A DNA stretch of 64,000 bases from Advenella incenata (GCF_004217095.1 NZ_SHKO01000001.1:186001-250000), one strand, 5' to 3'. Counted from the first letter of the stretch, positions 55,989 through 63,749 are shown. Numbers and translations are program-made. The notes: generated by a model from the letters alone, not told the origin.

Positions 55989-56510
55989 CTACATATCCTT
56001 TAACGCTGCCCGACCATACTGATTATTTTCCTCTACCAGCTTGCTAAGCAGCCGCACGAAAATTTCCCGTTCTTCATTGTTCAGCGGTTCCAGCAGCCGT
56101 TCCTGTGAACGAATCATCCCCTTGCGCAATTGTTTCATTACGCGGATGCCTTCTTCTGTAATGAAAGACTGGCGCGAGCGCCGGTCGTCTGGATTGACCC
56201 TGCGACTGACCAGGCCCTTATCAGCCAGACGCTTGATGACATCAGCAGAGGTGGTGCGGTCCAGACCTACTTTGAGCCCGATGGATGACTGGTCCAGGTA
56301 CTGCTCGTTAAGCAATACTGATAGTACGCCATGTTGCACTGGCGTGATGTTTTCGTTCTTGCATTCTTCGAAGAACATGGAGTAATGAATTTGATTGAGC
56401 CGTCGAACCAGAAAACCTGGCCGCGACCACAGCCCCTGGTCATGAAATTTGGTCTTGATTTCGTCTGAATGGTCGGCCGTGGGCAGATCGTCGTTGTCTC
56501 TCTTTCTCAT
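55989..56510 (-). CDS. picR: MarR family transcriptional regulator, probable PicR repressor
   Basis: A 173-residue winged-helix regulator. FLVRRLNQIHYSMFFEECKNENITPVQHGVLSVLL forms the dimerisation helices and QSSIGLKVGLDRTTSADVIKRLADKGLVSRRVNPDDRRSRQSFITEEG the DNA-binding domain and wing. MarR proteins repress aromatic-degradation genes and release DNA on ligand binding. Picolinate clusters are controlled by a MarR-type PicR. The start at 56510 is preferred; an ATG at 56594 adds 28 atypical residues. A CAGTATACTG site lies 125 bases upstream, so autoregulation is likely. Confidence 0.82.
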   Translation of the reverse strand: MRKRDNDDLPTADHSDEIKTKFHDQGLWSRPGFLVRRLNQIHYSMFFEECKNENITPVQHGVLSVLLNEQYLDQSSIGLKVGLDRTTSADVIKRLADKGLVSRRVNPDDRRSRQSFITEEGIRVMKQLRKGMIRSQERLLEPLNNEEREIFVRLLSKLVEENNQYGRAALKDM

Positions 56511-56631
56511 TATGCAGTGAACCTTATACTGAAGTGACTTGAAGCGCAGCTCAGGATTGCCCTGGCCACCAAAGTTACCGGTGCCTTTTCGCAATTCTAT
56601 CGGGAAAATACGGTCTCTGCACTAGCAATAA

Positions 56632-57528
56632 CTACAGTATACTGTCATTGTTTTCCGAAAGGAAATCAAATACCTGTCTTGCGCTTGCAGACAGGTCGCG
56701 AATACGGCGCGCGCCAATCAGGATTTTGCGTTCCGCCCATTCTTCGTCAAGTTTAACTCTTGCTGTATCGGGTACCCGGTATAGATCCACACAGCCTTCA
56801 GGCAGAATGCCGATGCCCATATTGGCGTTGATAAGCACGCACATGGCGTCATAGCCGGATGTCTCAATATCGATCCTGACATTGGCCGATTCGGCCCGTG
56901 CTGCATTAATAAGCTGGTAATTGAGCTGGGTGCCGGCCGTCAGGGTGATGTGGCTGTAGCTTAGTGTTTCCCTGAAGGAAACCTTATCGCGCTTTGCCAG
57001 AGGATGTCCGGCAGGGACAAGAACGATTAGCGTATCGGTCCGAAAGTGGGCAACTTCGATATCGTCCTGATAGGGAATTTGAGTGAAAATGCCGATGTCC
57101 AGTTTGCCGGCGGCCAGCTCACGGGTAATGCTCAGGCTGTTTTTCTCTTCCAGATGCAATTGGATGTTGGGATACTTACCGGAAAAGTCGGCCAGTAACG
57201 GAGCCAGAAATTGTGTGATGGCCGTGGGGTTGGCCGCCAGCGTGACGCTGCCGCGCTGGCCTTTGCCAAAATCGCCAAGCTGGTGTTCTACCGCCTGTAC
57301 GCTATTAAGAATCGCGCGTCCCCGGTACAGCAGTTCCAGGCCGGCCGGTGTCGGCGTTACACCGCGGTTGGTCCGGTTCAGCAGAACCAGGCCAAGCTTG
57401 TCTTCCAGTTCCGAAAGGCGGCGGCTGACTGCGGCCGCCGCGATATTTTCCAGTTCTGCTGCTCGACTGATCGTGCCCTCATCAACAACCCGTATAAATA
57501 ATTTTAATGTGAGCAGATCAATTTTCAC
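56632..57528 (-). CDS. LysR family transcriptional regulator
   Basis: A 298-residue regulator starting MKIDLLTLKLFIRVVDEGTIS with the helix-turn-helix RAAELENIAAAAVSRRLSELE. The ligand domain includes VTLAANPTAITQFLAPLL and GIGILPEGCVDLYR. It sits 27 bases after the maleate isomerase gene and upstream of picR on the same strand. Its last codons contain the CAGTATACTG palindrome. It could activate the maleate isomerase gene or act on the pathway in addition to PicR. Confidence 0.85.
   Translation of the reverse strand: MKIDLLTLKLFIRVVDEGTISRAAELENIAAAAVSRRLSELEDKLGLVLLNRTNRGVTPTPAGLELLYRGRAILNSVQAVEHQLGDFGKGQRGSVTLAANPTAITQFLAPLLADFSGKYPNIQLHLEEKNSLSITRELAAGKLDIGIFTQIPYQDDIEVAHFRTDTLIVLVPAGHPLAKRDKVSFRETLSYSHITLTAGTQLNYQLINAARAESANVRIDIETSGYDAMCVLINANMGIGILPEGCVDLYRVPDTARVKLDEEWAERKILIGARRIRDLSASARQVFDFLSENNDSIL
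56635..56664 (-). promoter_or_regulatory. picR promoter and CAGTATACTG operator inside the 3' end of the LysR gene
   Basis: CAGTATACTG (56635-56644) overlaps the last three sense codons and the first base of the stop codon of the LysR gene. On the minus strand TATACT (56641 to 56636) could be a -10, with TTCCTT 17 bases upstream as a weak -35. It would drive picR with a leader of about 120 bases. Confidence 0.6.
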
Positions 57529-57555
57529 GGCACGTTCAGTGGCAGTACGAACCCG

Positions 57556-58305
57556 CTAGTTGCCCGACAGCAAGAATCCGGCGTTAGGCACCCGCGTTTC
57601 CAGGTTGAGAGTTTTCAGCATCTGATAAACCGTGGCTGCGGCAGCAGATAGTACTGGCTTGCCGATTTTGTCTTCCGCTTTCTGGATGGACGGCAGCGAT
57701 GGCATTTGCACGCAGGCAGACAGAATGACCGCATCTACACCCTCAATATCCAGGCGCGTTACGTGTTCCAGCAGATTGGCCGGATCCAGGCGACCGACTT
57801 CCAGATTATCAGATACTTCCAGGCTGATGGAGTCATGAACACTGATTCCTTCGGCTTCAATGTATTCTATCACGCGCTGTGTGAGTGGCTTCATGTAGGG
57901 CGTGATAATGGAGACCTTGCCCAGGTTCTTTTCCTTCAGGCTGTCTACCAACGCGCCAGCCGAGCTCAAAATAGGGATGTTGGTGTTGTTTTCCTGAACC
58001 GCTTTTTGCAAGCGCGCCTGCGATTGGCGATGATAGCCGTTGCCCTGGGCCATGATAGCCACCAGGCAAGCATAGGCCATGACATCCATGCGGGCATCGC
58101 TCAGTTCGATGGCGCACCGGTCGCTGGCCTGATCCATCGCCGTCAGTTCCTCTGGCGTAACGCTCATCATGCGCATGCGTGCAGAGTGAAACGTAAAGGT
58201 TTCGTTGGGGAACAGTTCGCGGCGCGCGTTCAGCATGGCCGGGATTTCCGTTTCCATGGTGGTATTGGAGCTGGGCACAATCTGGCCGATTCGGTAGTTT
58301 CTCAT
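57556..58305 (-). CDS. Maleate cis-trans isomerase (Asp/Glu racemase superfamily)
   Basis: A 249-residue NicE-like enzyme turning maleate into fumarate. The two catalytic cysteines are Cys80 (VMAYACLVAIMAQG) and Cys198 (ILSACVQMPSLPS), at spacing close to known maleate isomerases. The N-terminus YRIGQIVPSSNTTMETEIPAML is diagnostic. It completes the pathway, delivering the pyridine carbons to the TCA cycle. It is separated from picCEDF by 14 kb and heads a small operon with the LysR gene. Confidence 0.92.
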   Translation of the reverse strand: MRNYRIGQIVPSSNTTMETEIPAMLNARRELFPNETFTFHSARMRMMSVTPEELTAMDQASDRCAIELSDARMDVMAYACLVAIMAQGNGYHRQSQARLQKAVQENNTNIPILSSAGALVDSLKEKNLGKVSIITPYMKPLTQRVIEYIEAEGISVHDSISLEVSDNLEVGRLDPANLLEHVTRLDIEGVDAVILSACVQMPSLPSIQKAEDKIGKPVLSAAAATVYQMLKTLNLETRVPNAGFLLSGN

Positions 58306-58419
58306 TTCTGACCCTTTAAAATCATTGAAAATTGATTGTAATCAGGCATTTAAATTAACCAAATCAACCATTTACTATGGTGCCATCGCATTTTGCGATG
58401 GCTAAACGGACGGGAAGCA

Positions 58420-58971
58420 ATGCAAAACACAATCCCTCTTTCCTCTTTGGGTCCCAGAATCTGTATTCTTGGGCCGTCAAACAGCGGAAAATCTACTTTG
58501 GCTACGGCGATCGCCCGCAAATGCAATCTGGTGCCGGTGCATCTGGACCAACTTTTTCATGAACCCAATACTGATTGGGTGCCTCGTCCTGCGGCCACGT
58601 TTTCTGCATTGCATGAGGCAGCAATCGCGGGCGAGCGCTGGGTGATGGACGGCAATTATTCCAAGTACATGCCACAGCGTTTCGAGCGGGCGACCGGTAT
58701 TATTTTGCTGAACGTGCATACGGCGACCAGCCTGTTTCGTTACTTGCGTCGTACACTATTTGAACGTGAACGTTATGGAGCTCTGGAAGGCGCTCAGGAC
58801 AGTCTCAAATGGGAGATGATCCGCCATATTGCAGTTGTCACGCCAGGAAACCACAAACGTTATATAAAACTGCTTGAGCAAACCGCATTGCCTACCGTGT
58901 CGCTCCCGTCGGTTCGTGCCATTAATGACATTTACCGGCAATGGGGGCTGCAGGGCCGCTGCCGCGACTGA
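58420..58971 (+). CDS. Small P-loop ATPase, adenylate kinase-like (FlaR/topology-modulation type)
   Basis: A 183-residue protein with Walker A ICILGPSNSGKSTLA at residues 14-28. The segments VPVHLDQLFHEPNTDWVPRP and GERWVMDGNYSKYMPQRFERA are typical of proteins annotated as DNA topology modulation protein or shikimate/adenylate kinase-like. It probably phosphorylates or hydrolyses a nucleotide; the cellular role is unclear. GGGAAG before 58420 sets the start. Confidence 0.75.
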   Translation: MQNTIPLSSLGPRICILGPSNSGKSTLATAIARKCNLVPVHLDQLFHEPNTDWVPRPAATFSALHEAAIAGERWVMDGNYSKYMPQRFERATGIILLNVHTATSLFRYLRRTLFERERYGALEGAQDSLKWEMIRHIAVVTPGNHKRYIKLLEQTALPTVSLPSVRAINDIYRQWGLQGRCRD

Positions 58972-59171
58972 CTTGCAGCCAATGCGGCGAATGCATAGGC
59001 CATCGGCCTGTTGCTGGATGCAGGTAACAGTGTATTCGGCCATTGTCCCGCCTCGTTGGCAGCGTACGCTTGATGTTGTAATTGAGGTATCGCAAATAGT
59101 CTGCCTGTAAGCGGGTGTGGCTGTTCTGCATACTTTTGCTGGTTACCAATCCACACTTTATCGGAGGATTT

Positions 59172-59564
59172 ATGTTCAGAAACGTATTACTGTGTTCAGT
59201 GTTTGCCTGCATCGCTGTATTCACATCCGCAAGTAACGAGAGTTACGCCGCGACGCAAAGCGATATGAATCAGGCCGCCAATACCGACTACAAAAAAGCG
59301 GATGCACGCTTGAACAAGGTATATCGGGAAGTGTTCAATAAGCTTGAAGCCTCTCAAAAAACCGATTTGAAGGCAGCCCAGAACGCCTGGATTCAGTTCA
59401 GGGATCTGGACTGCAAATTTCAAAGTTCAGGCGCGCAAGGGGGTTCCGTACAGGCGATGCTCATCGCCGGTTGTCTGACGGATAAGACGCAAGCGCGGGC
59501 CGACGAGCTCAATACGCTGCTTCAATGCAAGGAAGGCGATGTGTCATGCGTTACCGCGCCTTGA
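59172..59564 (+). CDS. Exported LprI-like (DUF1311) protein
   Basis: A 130-residue secreted protein with a signal peptide ending ESYA (about residue 26). The core DMNQAANTDYKKADARLNKVYREVFNKLEASQKTDLKAAQNAWIQFRDLDCKF is the LprI/DUF1311 helical motif, with Cys pairs that may form disulfides. Some members inhibit lysozyme. A GGAGG site precedes the ATG at 59172; the longer frame from 59115 would spoil the signal peptide. Confidence 0.82.
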   Translation: MFRNVLLCSVFACIAVFTSASNESYAATQSDMNQAANTDYKKADARLNKVYREVFNKLEASQKTDLKAAQNAWIQFRDLDCKFQSSGAQGGSVQAMLIAGCLTDKTQARADELNTLLQCKEGDVSCVTAP

Positions 59565-59681
59565 TAATCAACTCGCCCATGAAGAGCGATTGATGGGCGG
59601 AAAAGCCGCCTTGCCCGTGTTTTAGCCGCCCATTCGCACACGGGCGGGCAGCGCGCTTTGGTTTCATATCGGGAAAGATAT

Positions 59682-60161
59682 ATGCAAAGATCTTCATCGA
59701 AAACGCAATATCTTCGCCTTCTGCCGGGCGATGTTGCGTTGCTACGGCAACTGAATGTACTGTTTAGCCGGGCATTTGACGATCCGGTCAGCTACCAGAG
59801 CAGGCCGGCGACAGATGCCTATCTGATGGACTTTCTGGCAAAGGAGCATGTTTCTGTCTTCGTTGCATTAAACGATGGACACGTGCTGGGCGGGCTAGTG
59901 GCCTACGCACTGGACAAGTTCGAGATGGCGCGGCGGGAATATTACATCTATGATCTTGCCGTCGACGCCGGACATCGCAGGCAGGGTATCGCTACAGCGC
60001 TTATCCGCAATTTATGTGAGTTTGCGGCAGACAACGCAGGCTGGGTTGTGTACGTACAGGCCGACAGGGGCGATGCGCCGGCCATTGCCTTGTATAGCAA
60101 ACTGGGTGTACAGGAGCAGGTGCTGCATTTTGATATTCCGGTACCAATTGGGAAAAAATAG
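59682..60161 (+). CDS. GNAT acetyltransferase closely resembling AAC(3)-I aminoglycoside 3-N-acetyltransferases
   Basis: A 159-residue GNAT protein. YYIYDLAVDAGHRRQGIATALI contains the acetyl-CoA R-x2-G-x-G/A loop (RRQGIA). VVYVQADRGDAPAIALYSKLGVQEQVLHFDI follows the AAC(3)-I pattern nearly residue for residue in my recollection of that family. AAC(3)-I enzymes acetylate gentamicin, fortimicin and sisomicin. It is chromosomal, with no integron or IS next to it, so it may be an intrinsic gene; activity is not shown. Start at ATG 59682 with GGGAAAG upstream. Confidence 0.8.
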   Translation: MQRSSSKTQYLRLLPGDVALLRQLNVLFSRAFDDPVSYQSRPATDAYLMDFLAKEHVSVFVALNDGHVLGGLVAYALDKFEMARREYYIYDLAVDAGHRRQGIATALIRNLCEFAADNAGWVVYVQADRGDAPAIALYSKLGVQEQVLHFDIPVPIGKK

Positions 60162-60368
60162 CGCTGTGTTGCTGCATCAGAGGCATTAACCAGGCAAGCT
60201 TGCCGTGTTTTTCCAGTATCCGGCCCCGATTTTTCTTCAGAACATTAAGAATGTTATTAATCTGTAAATTAGGTTTAACGTCGCCTGTATCGGTACTAGG
60301 ATAATAGCTATAGACTACTTTTGAACATCGTTTCGACATGACATTTGTCATAAGGATAGGAGGTGCAA

Positions 60369-60527
60369 ATGGTCTGGCACACGGTTTTTTTCTTTGTTTT
60401 GACTGTCATATCCGCGATCTTGGGTTTTGGAGGATTTCTAAGTTGGGGGGCGCTGGTGGCGCAAATTCTGTTTATCGTATTTCTGATACTCACTTTGCTC
60501 ACCATTTTTATTCGGAAGAAACGTTAA
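60369..60527 (+). CDS. DUF1328 small membrane protein (YtjA-like)
   Basis: A 52-residue protein with two hydrophobic segments around a central GFGG and a charged end (IRKKR). The sequence MVWHTVFFFVLTVISAILGFGG matches the DUF1328 family of stress-linked inner-membrane proteins. A strong AGGAGGTG ribosome site lies 6 bases before the ATG. CsbD and DUF3008 genes nearby support a stress context. Confidence 0.85.
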   Translation: MVWHTVFFFVLTVISAILGFGGFLSWGALVAQILFIVFLILTLLTIFIRKKR

Positions 60528-60706
60528 GTAGCACATAAGCAAGTGCGGGACTCAACAGGTCTTGAATGGGCTCGCGTATGTCCGATATCCTGGTGACCCT
60601 TAGAGCGTTGATCGGCTACTAAGGCGCCGCGCGTGAGCAGGCCTTATTTTTATCCGGCAAGTCAGTCGGCAACATTATCCGTTCATGTCCCCCACAGTAC
60701 ACCTGC

Positions 60707-60737
60707 AAAAAATTCAGGCACCCGCCAGGGTGCCTTT
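60707..60737 (-). terminator. Rho-independent terminator of csbD
   Basis: AGGCACCC (60716-60723) and GGGTGCCT (60728-60735) form an 8-base stem with a GCCA loop. On the minus strand the stem is followed by a T-rich run (complement of 60707-60714), directly after the csbD stop. Confidence 0.88.
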
Positions 60738-60747
60738 GATTTGTATT

Positions 60748-60954
60748 TTATAGCCGATTCTGCTCGGCCCAGAAATCGTTAACCTCGCGCTCGGCATCCT
60801 CGCGCCTTCTGCCATACTTTTCTTGCAACACACCGTACATTTTCTGTGCATTGCCATTGACCTGCGCGATGTCGTCATCAGTCAGATCACCCCATTTTTC
60901 CCTGATGGAGCCTTTGATCTGTTCCCATTTTCCTTGAGTGATGTCGTGGTTCAT
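60748..60954 (-). CDS. CsbD family stress protein
   Basis: A 68-residue hydrophilic, helix-forming protein: MNHDITQGKWEQIKGSIREKWGDLTDDDIAQVNGN, the CsbD signature. Members are induced by general stress or stationary phase; the molecular role is unknown. It is a single gene with its own terminator and a good GGAGAT ribosome site. Confidence 0.92.
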   Translation of the reverse strand: MNHDITQGKWEQIKGSIREKWGDLTDDDIAQVNGNAQKMYGVLQEKYGRRREDAEREVNDFWAEQNRL

Positions 60955-61289
60955 TTTTATCTCCTTTCAGTGTAATTGCATTGAGGTGGAACAACTCTGA
61001 GTTGGAAGAGCCACAATTCATAATAGCAATTTAAAACCCAGTCAGACCATTTTGTTACATGTTTTTAATAAGTCTAGGTATATGAAATATATGGACATTT
61101 TCCTATTTTTGACGAAGCATCCTGCACCATGGTGGATGGATCGCCGACGTTGCAGGGCTAATGCAAGAATTTATTGGTGATGAAATTTCCTGCCTTACGA
61201 GTGTTTACAAAATACAGCCGGCGATGTTTGCATCCTTGTGCAGCGCAGGCAGATAATGAAGACTCTTATTTCGACACGGAGATATCACC
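60955..61289. other. AT-rich intergenic region between csbD and the DUF3008 gene
   Basis: Divergent promoter region for csbD and the small basic protein at 61290. No complete palindrome, hairpin or coding pattern was recognised. Both flanking genes are stress-type, so shared stress control is possible. Confidence 0.4.
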
Positions 61290-61472
61290 ATGCCAGCGAA
61301 ATCCAGAAGCCAGCAACAGGCAGCCGGCGCTGCACTATCGGCCAAAGAGGGCGAAAAGAAAGTGGGCGATTTGAAAGGCGCATCCAAATCAATGTATAAG
61401 TCCATGTCAAAAAAAGAACTCAAGGACATGGCCAGTACCAGCCGATCTGACAAGCCAAAACACAAGCATTAA
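61290..61472 (+). CDS. DUF3008 family small basic protein
   Basis: A 60-residue Lys/Ser-rich protein: MPAKSRSQQQAAGAALSAKEG, then KGASKSMYKSMSKKELKDMA and a KHKH tail. This is the DUF3008 pattern. Charge and low complexity suggest a nucleic-acid-associated or stress role; the function is unknown. A GGAGAT ribosome site lies upstream. Confidence 0.85.
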   Translation: MPAKSRSQQQAAGAALSAKEGEKKVGDLKGASKSMYKSMSKKELKDMASTSRSDKPKHKH

Positions 61473-61525
61473 GGCCTCATTTAACGCCAAAATGCGCAGG
61501 CGCTCGTGCTTGAAAGGGCAGGCCG

Positions 61526-62026
61526 TTATGCAGATTTTCCAGAGACCTGTACCGCATAAAAGGGAATGCGACTTAGCGCATATAGTGCGCTGTGCTTGCG
61601 GATTTTTCGACTACTGCCGGTAAATCGCCTGGTTTCACTGAAGACGATTGCCGGCGCATCGTCGGTTTGTCTGAACGCCCACGCATAGCATTGCGTACCT
61701 GCCTTGATGGCAGGATCAATGTTATCCACTACCCCCGTATTGGACACGGCAACGCCGGCTGAGCTTCGAGCCAGCGCGCCAACTGCCATTTCCCGAGCCA
61801 CCTGCTCACTCGTAAGATTGAATCTTTCAATCGTTTCAGCGCTCACATTCAATAACCGCTGCTTGGCGGCAACCGTATACGTGACAAATGCACAGTCCAG
61901 CAGCTTGCCTGCGTTGGGTGCCTCCGATAGGGTCGAGGCGATCAGCCCTGCTGTACACGATTCCGCGGTGACAAGAGATAAATCATGATCTGCCATATAG
62001 CGGACAACGAATTTTATAGCTAGCAT
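61526..62026 (-). CDS. CinA-family nicotinamide-nucleotide deamidase (PncC-like)
   Basis: A 166-residue protein: SLVTAESCTAGLIASTLSEAPNAGKLLDCAFVTYTVAAKQRLLNV, EMAVGALARSSAGVAVSNTGVVD. This is the stand-alone C-terminal CinA domain, which converts NMN to nicotinate mononucleotide in pyridine nucleotide recycling. The usual GPxGG glycine motif after the ITG position is replaced by VVDNIDPAIKAGT, so activity may be altered. The start at 62026 (AGGA upstream) is preferred to 62068. Confidence 0.83.
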   Translation of the reverse strand: MLAIKFVVRYMADHDLSLVTAESCTAGLIASTLSEAPNAGKLLDCAFVTYTVAAKQRLLNVSAETIERFNLTSEQVAREMAVGALARSSAGVAVSNTGVVDNIDPAIKAGTQCYAWAFRQTDDAPAIVFSETRRFTGSSRKIRKHSALYALSRIPFYAVQVSGKSA

Positions 62027-62469
62027 TGGCAATCCTGCATGGAAAAAAACCGAGTGGGACAGTATCACACCATTGATTTGATTTTAAACCAGTCAAAAAA
62101 ATACTGGTTAGCGATTACCAGCCCATACTGGGGTAGTCAATTGAAATATTTGTTGATCGATATCAAAACGGCCGTCACATGCATAAGATATAAATACGAT
62201 AAGATTGAATTTTCAATTAATCGTCTCAACGATGCTGTCCCATACTCATGCCGCCGCTGGCGTATTGATGTACTGAAGTATTTATCATTGCTTGCGCTTT
62301 TGCTGCTTTGCCTCTAGCAATCTGGCAAACAGGAAGTGATACGTCCTGATTCCTGCTTTCACAATACTGGCCGCAACTGAGCTGCTTGCATGCAGCCATT
62401 ACGTTTACTTCAGATACGGCGCATGCCTGGGTAACAGCTCATTTAATTTTTTATGAATGGAGGTATTCA
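62027..62469. other. AT-rich intergenic region
   Basis: It lies between the CinA-type gene and cytochrome b561. An open frame at 62039-62317 would encode a 92-residue protein with a hydrophobic end, but it overlaps the cinA promoter, lacks a ribosome site and matches no family I know. I treat it as spurious. Confidence 0.4.
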
Positions 62470-62994
62470 TTGTCGCTGTTTGATTCATCAGAAAAATATG
62501 GTTTGGTTTCTCGGGCTCTGCATTGGCTCATGGCTTTGGGTTTTGCCTGGATGTTTTTTACCGCGGCGTTGCATTATTTTGCAGATGAAACGCCTATTAC
62601 AGATACGTTATGGCCGACGCACTCGGTCATGGGGTTTACCGTGTTCTGTCTGGGCGTTTTCAGAGTAATTTGGGCGGCGCTCAATATTTCCCGCCGGCCG
62701 CCTTCGCTGTCCACATTGTCGGGACTGGGGCACAGCATATTGTATGCGCTCATGCTGGCCATTCCGGCGCTGGCACTACTGCGCACCTACGGATCGGACC
62801 GCCCGTTTTCTTATCTGGGTATTTCGCTGATGGAGCCCACCGGCCAAAAGAACCAATGGATGATCGATCTGGCCGGGCTGCTGCACGGCGAACTTGGTTG
62901 GACGTTGCTGGCACTGGTGGTCGGTCATATTGGCATGGTCTATATCCACAGAAAATCATCTAACGCGATCGATGTGCTGCCACGGATGCTTTGA
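62470..62994 (+). CDS. Cytochrome b561 (YodB/CybB family)
   Basis: A 174-residue inner-membrane di-haem protein with four hydrophobic segments. Conserved histidines: LHWLMALGFAW, ALHYFADE, THSVMGF, LLHGELGWTLLALVVGHIGMV. It carries electrons between quinol and periplasmic acceptors or superoxide. I start at the TTG at 62470: GGAGG lies 6 bases upstream and it gives the normal MSLFDSSEKYGLVSR N-terminus. An in-frame ATG at 62386 adds 28 residues unlike the family. Confidence 0.85.
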   Translation: MSLFDSSEKYGLVSRALHWLMALGFAWMFFTAALHYFADETPITDTLWPTHSVMGFTVFCLGVFRVIWAALNISRRPPSLSTLSGLGHSILYALMLAIPALALLRTYGSDRPFSYLGISLMEPTGQKNQWMIDLAGLLHGELGWTLLALVVGHIGMVYIHRKSSNAIDVLPRML

Positions 62995-63079
62995 CCGAGC
63001 AACATGAATAATCGCGATACCCCGTCGTTATGAGCGAGACCGCGTGATCCGACCCCTTACAGGTACCCGCATCCGGGCC

Positions 63080-63292
63080 GTATATTGCGCCGAGCGGTCG
63101 CAGATATCAGGTTAATCATAAGCGGGTTTATCGGATCATGCGTGATCGCCACCTTTTGCTGTACCGCCATGGCGCTCGCCCAGCCAGTCACCGCCGGCAT
63201 GACGGGAAAGGCCACCGTCTATGCCAGAATACACGTTTGAGCTGTTCTGCAACAACGATCAGAGCGTACGGGTGAACAGTAGCTGCGGCTGA
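63080..63292 (+). pseudogene. Degraded IS3-family (IS2-group) transposase OrfB remnant
   Basis: The plus strand reads YQVNHKRVYRIMRDRHLLLY, the classic IS3 OrfB segment (NxKRVYRvMRdhxLLL). A frameshift and deletion later come FELFCNNDQSVRV, matching the FEFRCDNGEPVRV region near the catalytic core. There is no start, no intact DDE domain and no terminal repeats visible, so the element is dead. Confidence 0.65.
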
Positions 63293-63479
63293 ATAATTAA
63301 TATTTAGATCCTGTATTACGCGGGCAAGTGCGGCAGCCGCAGGCTAGGGACTGTGCGTAAATGCAAGTTGTTCCGTATTTTTCGTGTGCGTAAACGGCTT
63401 GCGGGCGTAATCTGGTTGGTCAAAGAGTTTCAGGATTCGACGATAAAACGGTTTGGGGTGCTGAAAAAACGCAGCCTGT
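63293..63479. other. Non-coding spacer
   Basis: Follows the transposase remnant. The minus-strand frame 63344-63625 is a shadow of the DUF2164 gene and not counted. Nothing else was recognised. Confidence 0.4.
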
Positions 63480-63749
63480 CTAAGAGCGCGGTTTCTTTTT
63501 TCGGCTGGCCCAGTAGTTGAACTCCTCGGCATAGCAAGATATTTCCATGTCCATTGTCTTTTCTTGCATGTATTCTTGTGCATCCCGTATCGCTTGGTTA
63601 TAGATGCAGGGACCAACCTCGTCAACGATGTACTTTAAGAACAATTTTGCGCGAAGCTCACCTAACTCCGCATCTTCTTCTTGCTTCCAATAGCGGCGCA
63701 ATGAGCCGATTAGCTGTTCTTCCACTTCAGGTTTGAGTTTGATTGCCAT
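63480..63749 (-). CDS. DUF2164 family protein
   Basis: An 89-residue cytosolic protein: MAIKLKPEVEEQLIGSLRRYWKQEED, ELRAKLFLKYIVDEVGPCIYNQAIRDAQEYMQEK, and a basic KKKPRS end. This matches the DUF2164 pattern; no function is known. It stands alone at the end of the window. The 250 bases beyond it are AT-rich with no gene that I can support. Confidence 0.82.
   Translation of the reverse strand: MAIKLKPEVEEQLIGSLRRYWKQEEDAELGELRAKLFLKYIVDEVGPCIYNQAIRDAQEYMQEKTMDMEISCYAEEFNYWASRKKKPRS

Noticed and set aside
59574-59599. CGCCCAT...ATGGGCG inverted repeat after the LprI-like gene
   Set aside because: Seven-base stem with a 12-base loop and no T run; not convincing as a terminator.
62039-62317. 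Plus-strand open frame of 92 residues with a hydrophobic C-terminus
   Set aside because: It overlaps the promoter of the CinA-type gene, has no ribosome site, is AT-rich and shows no family pattern.
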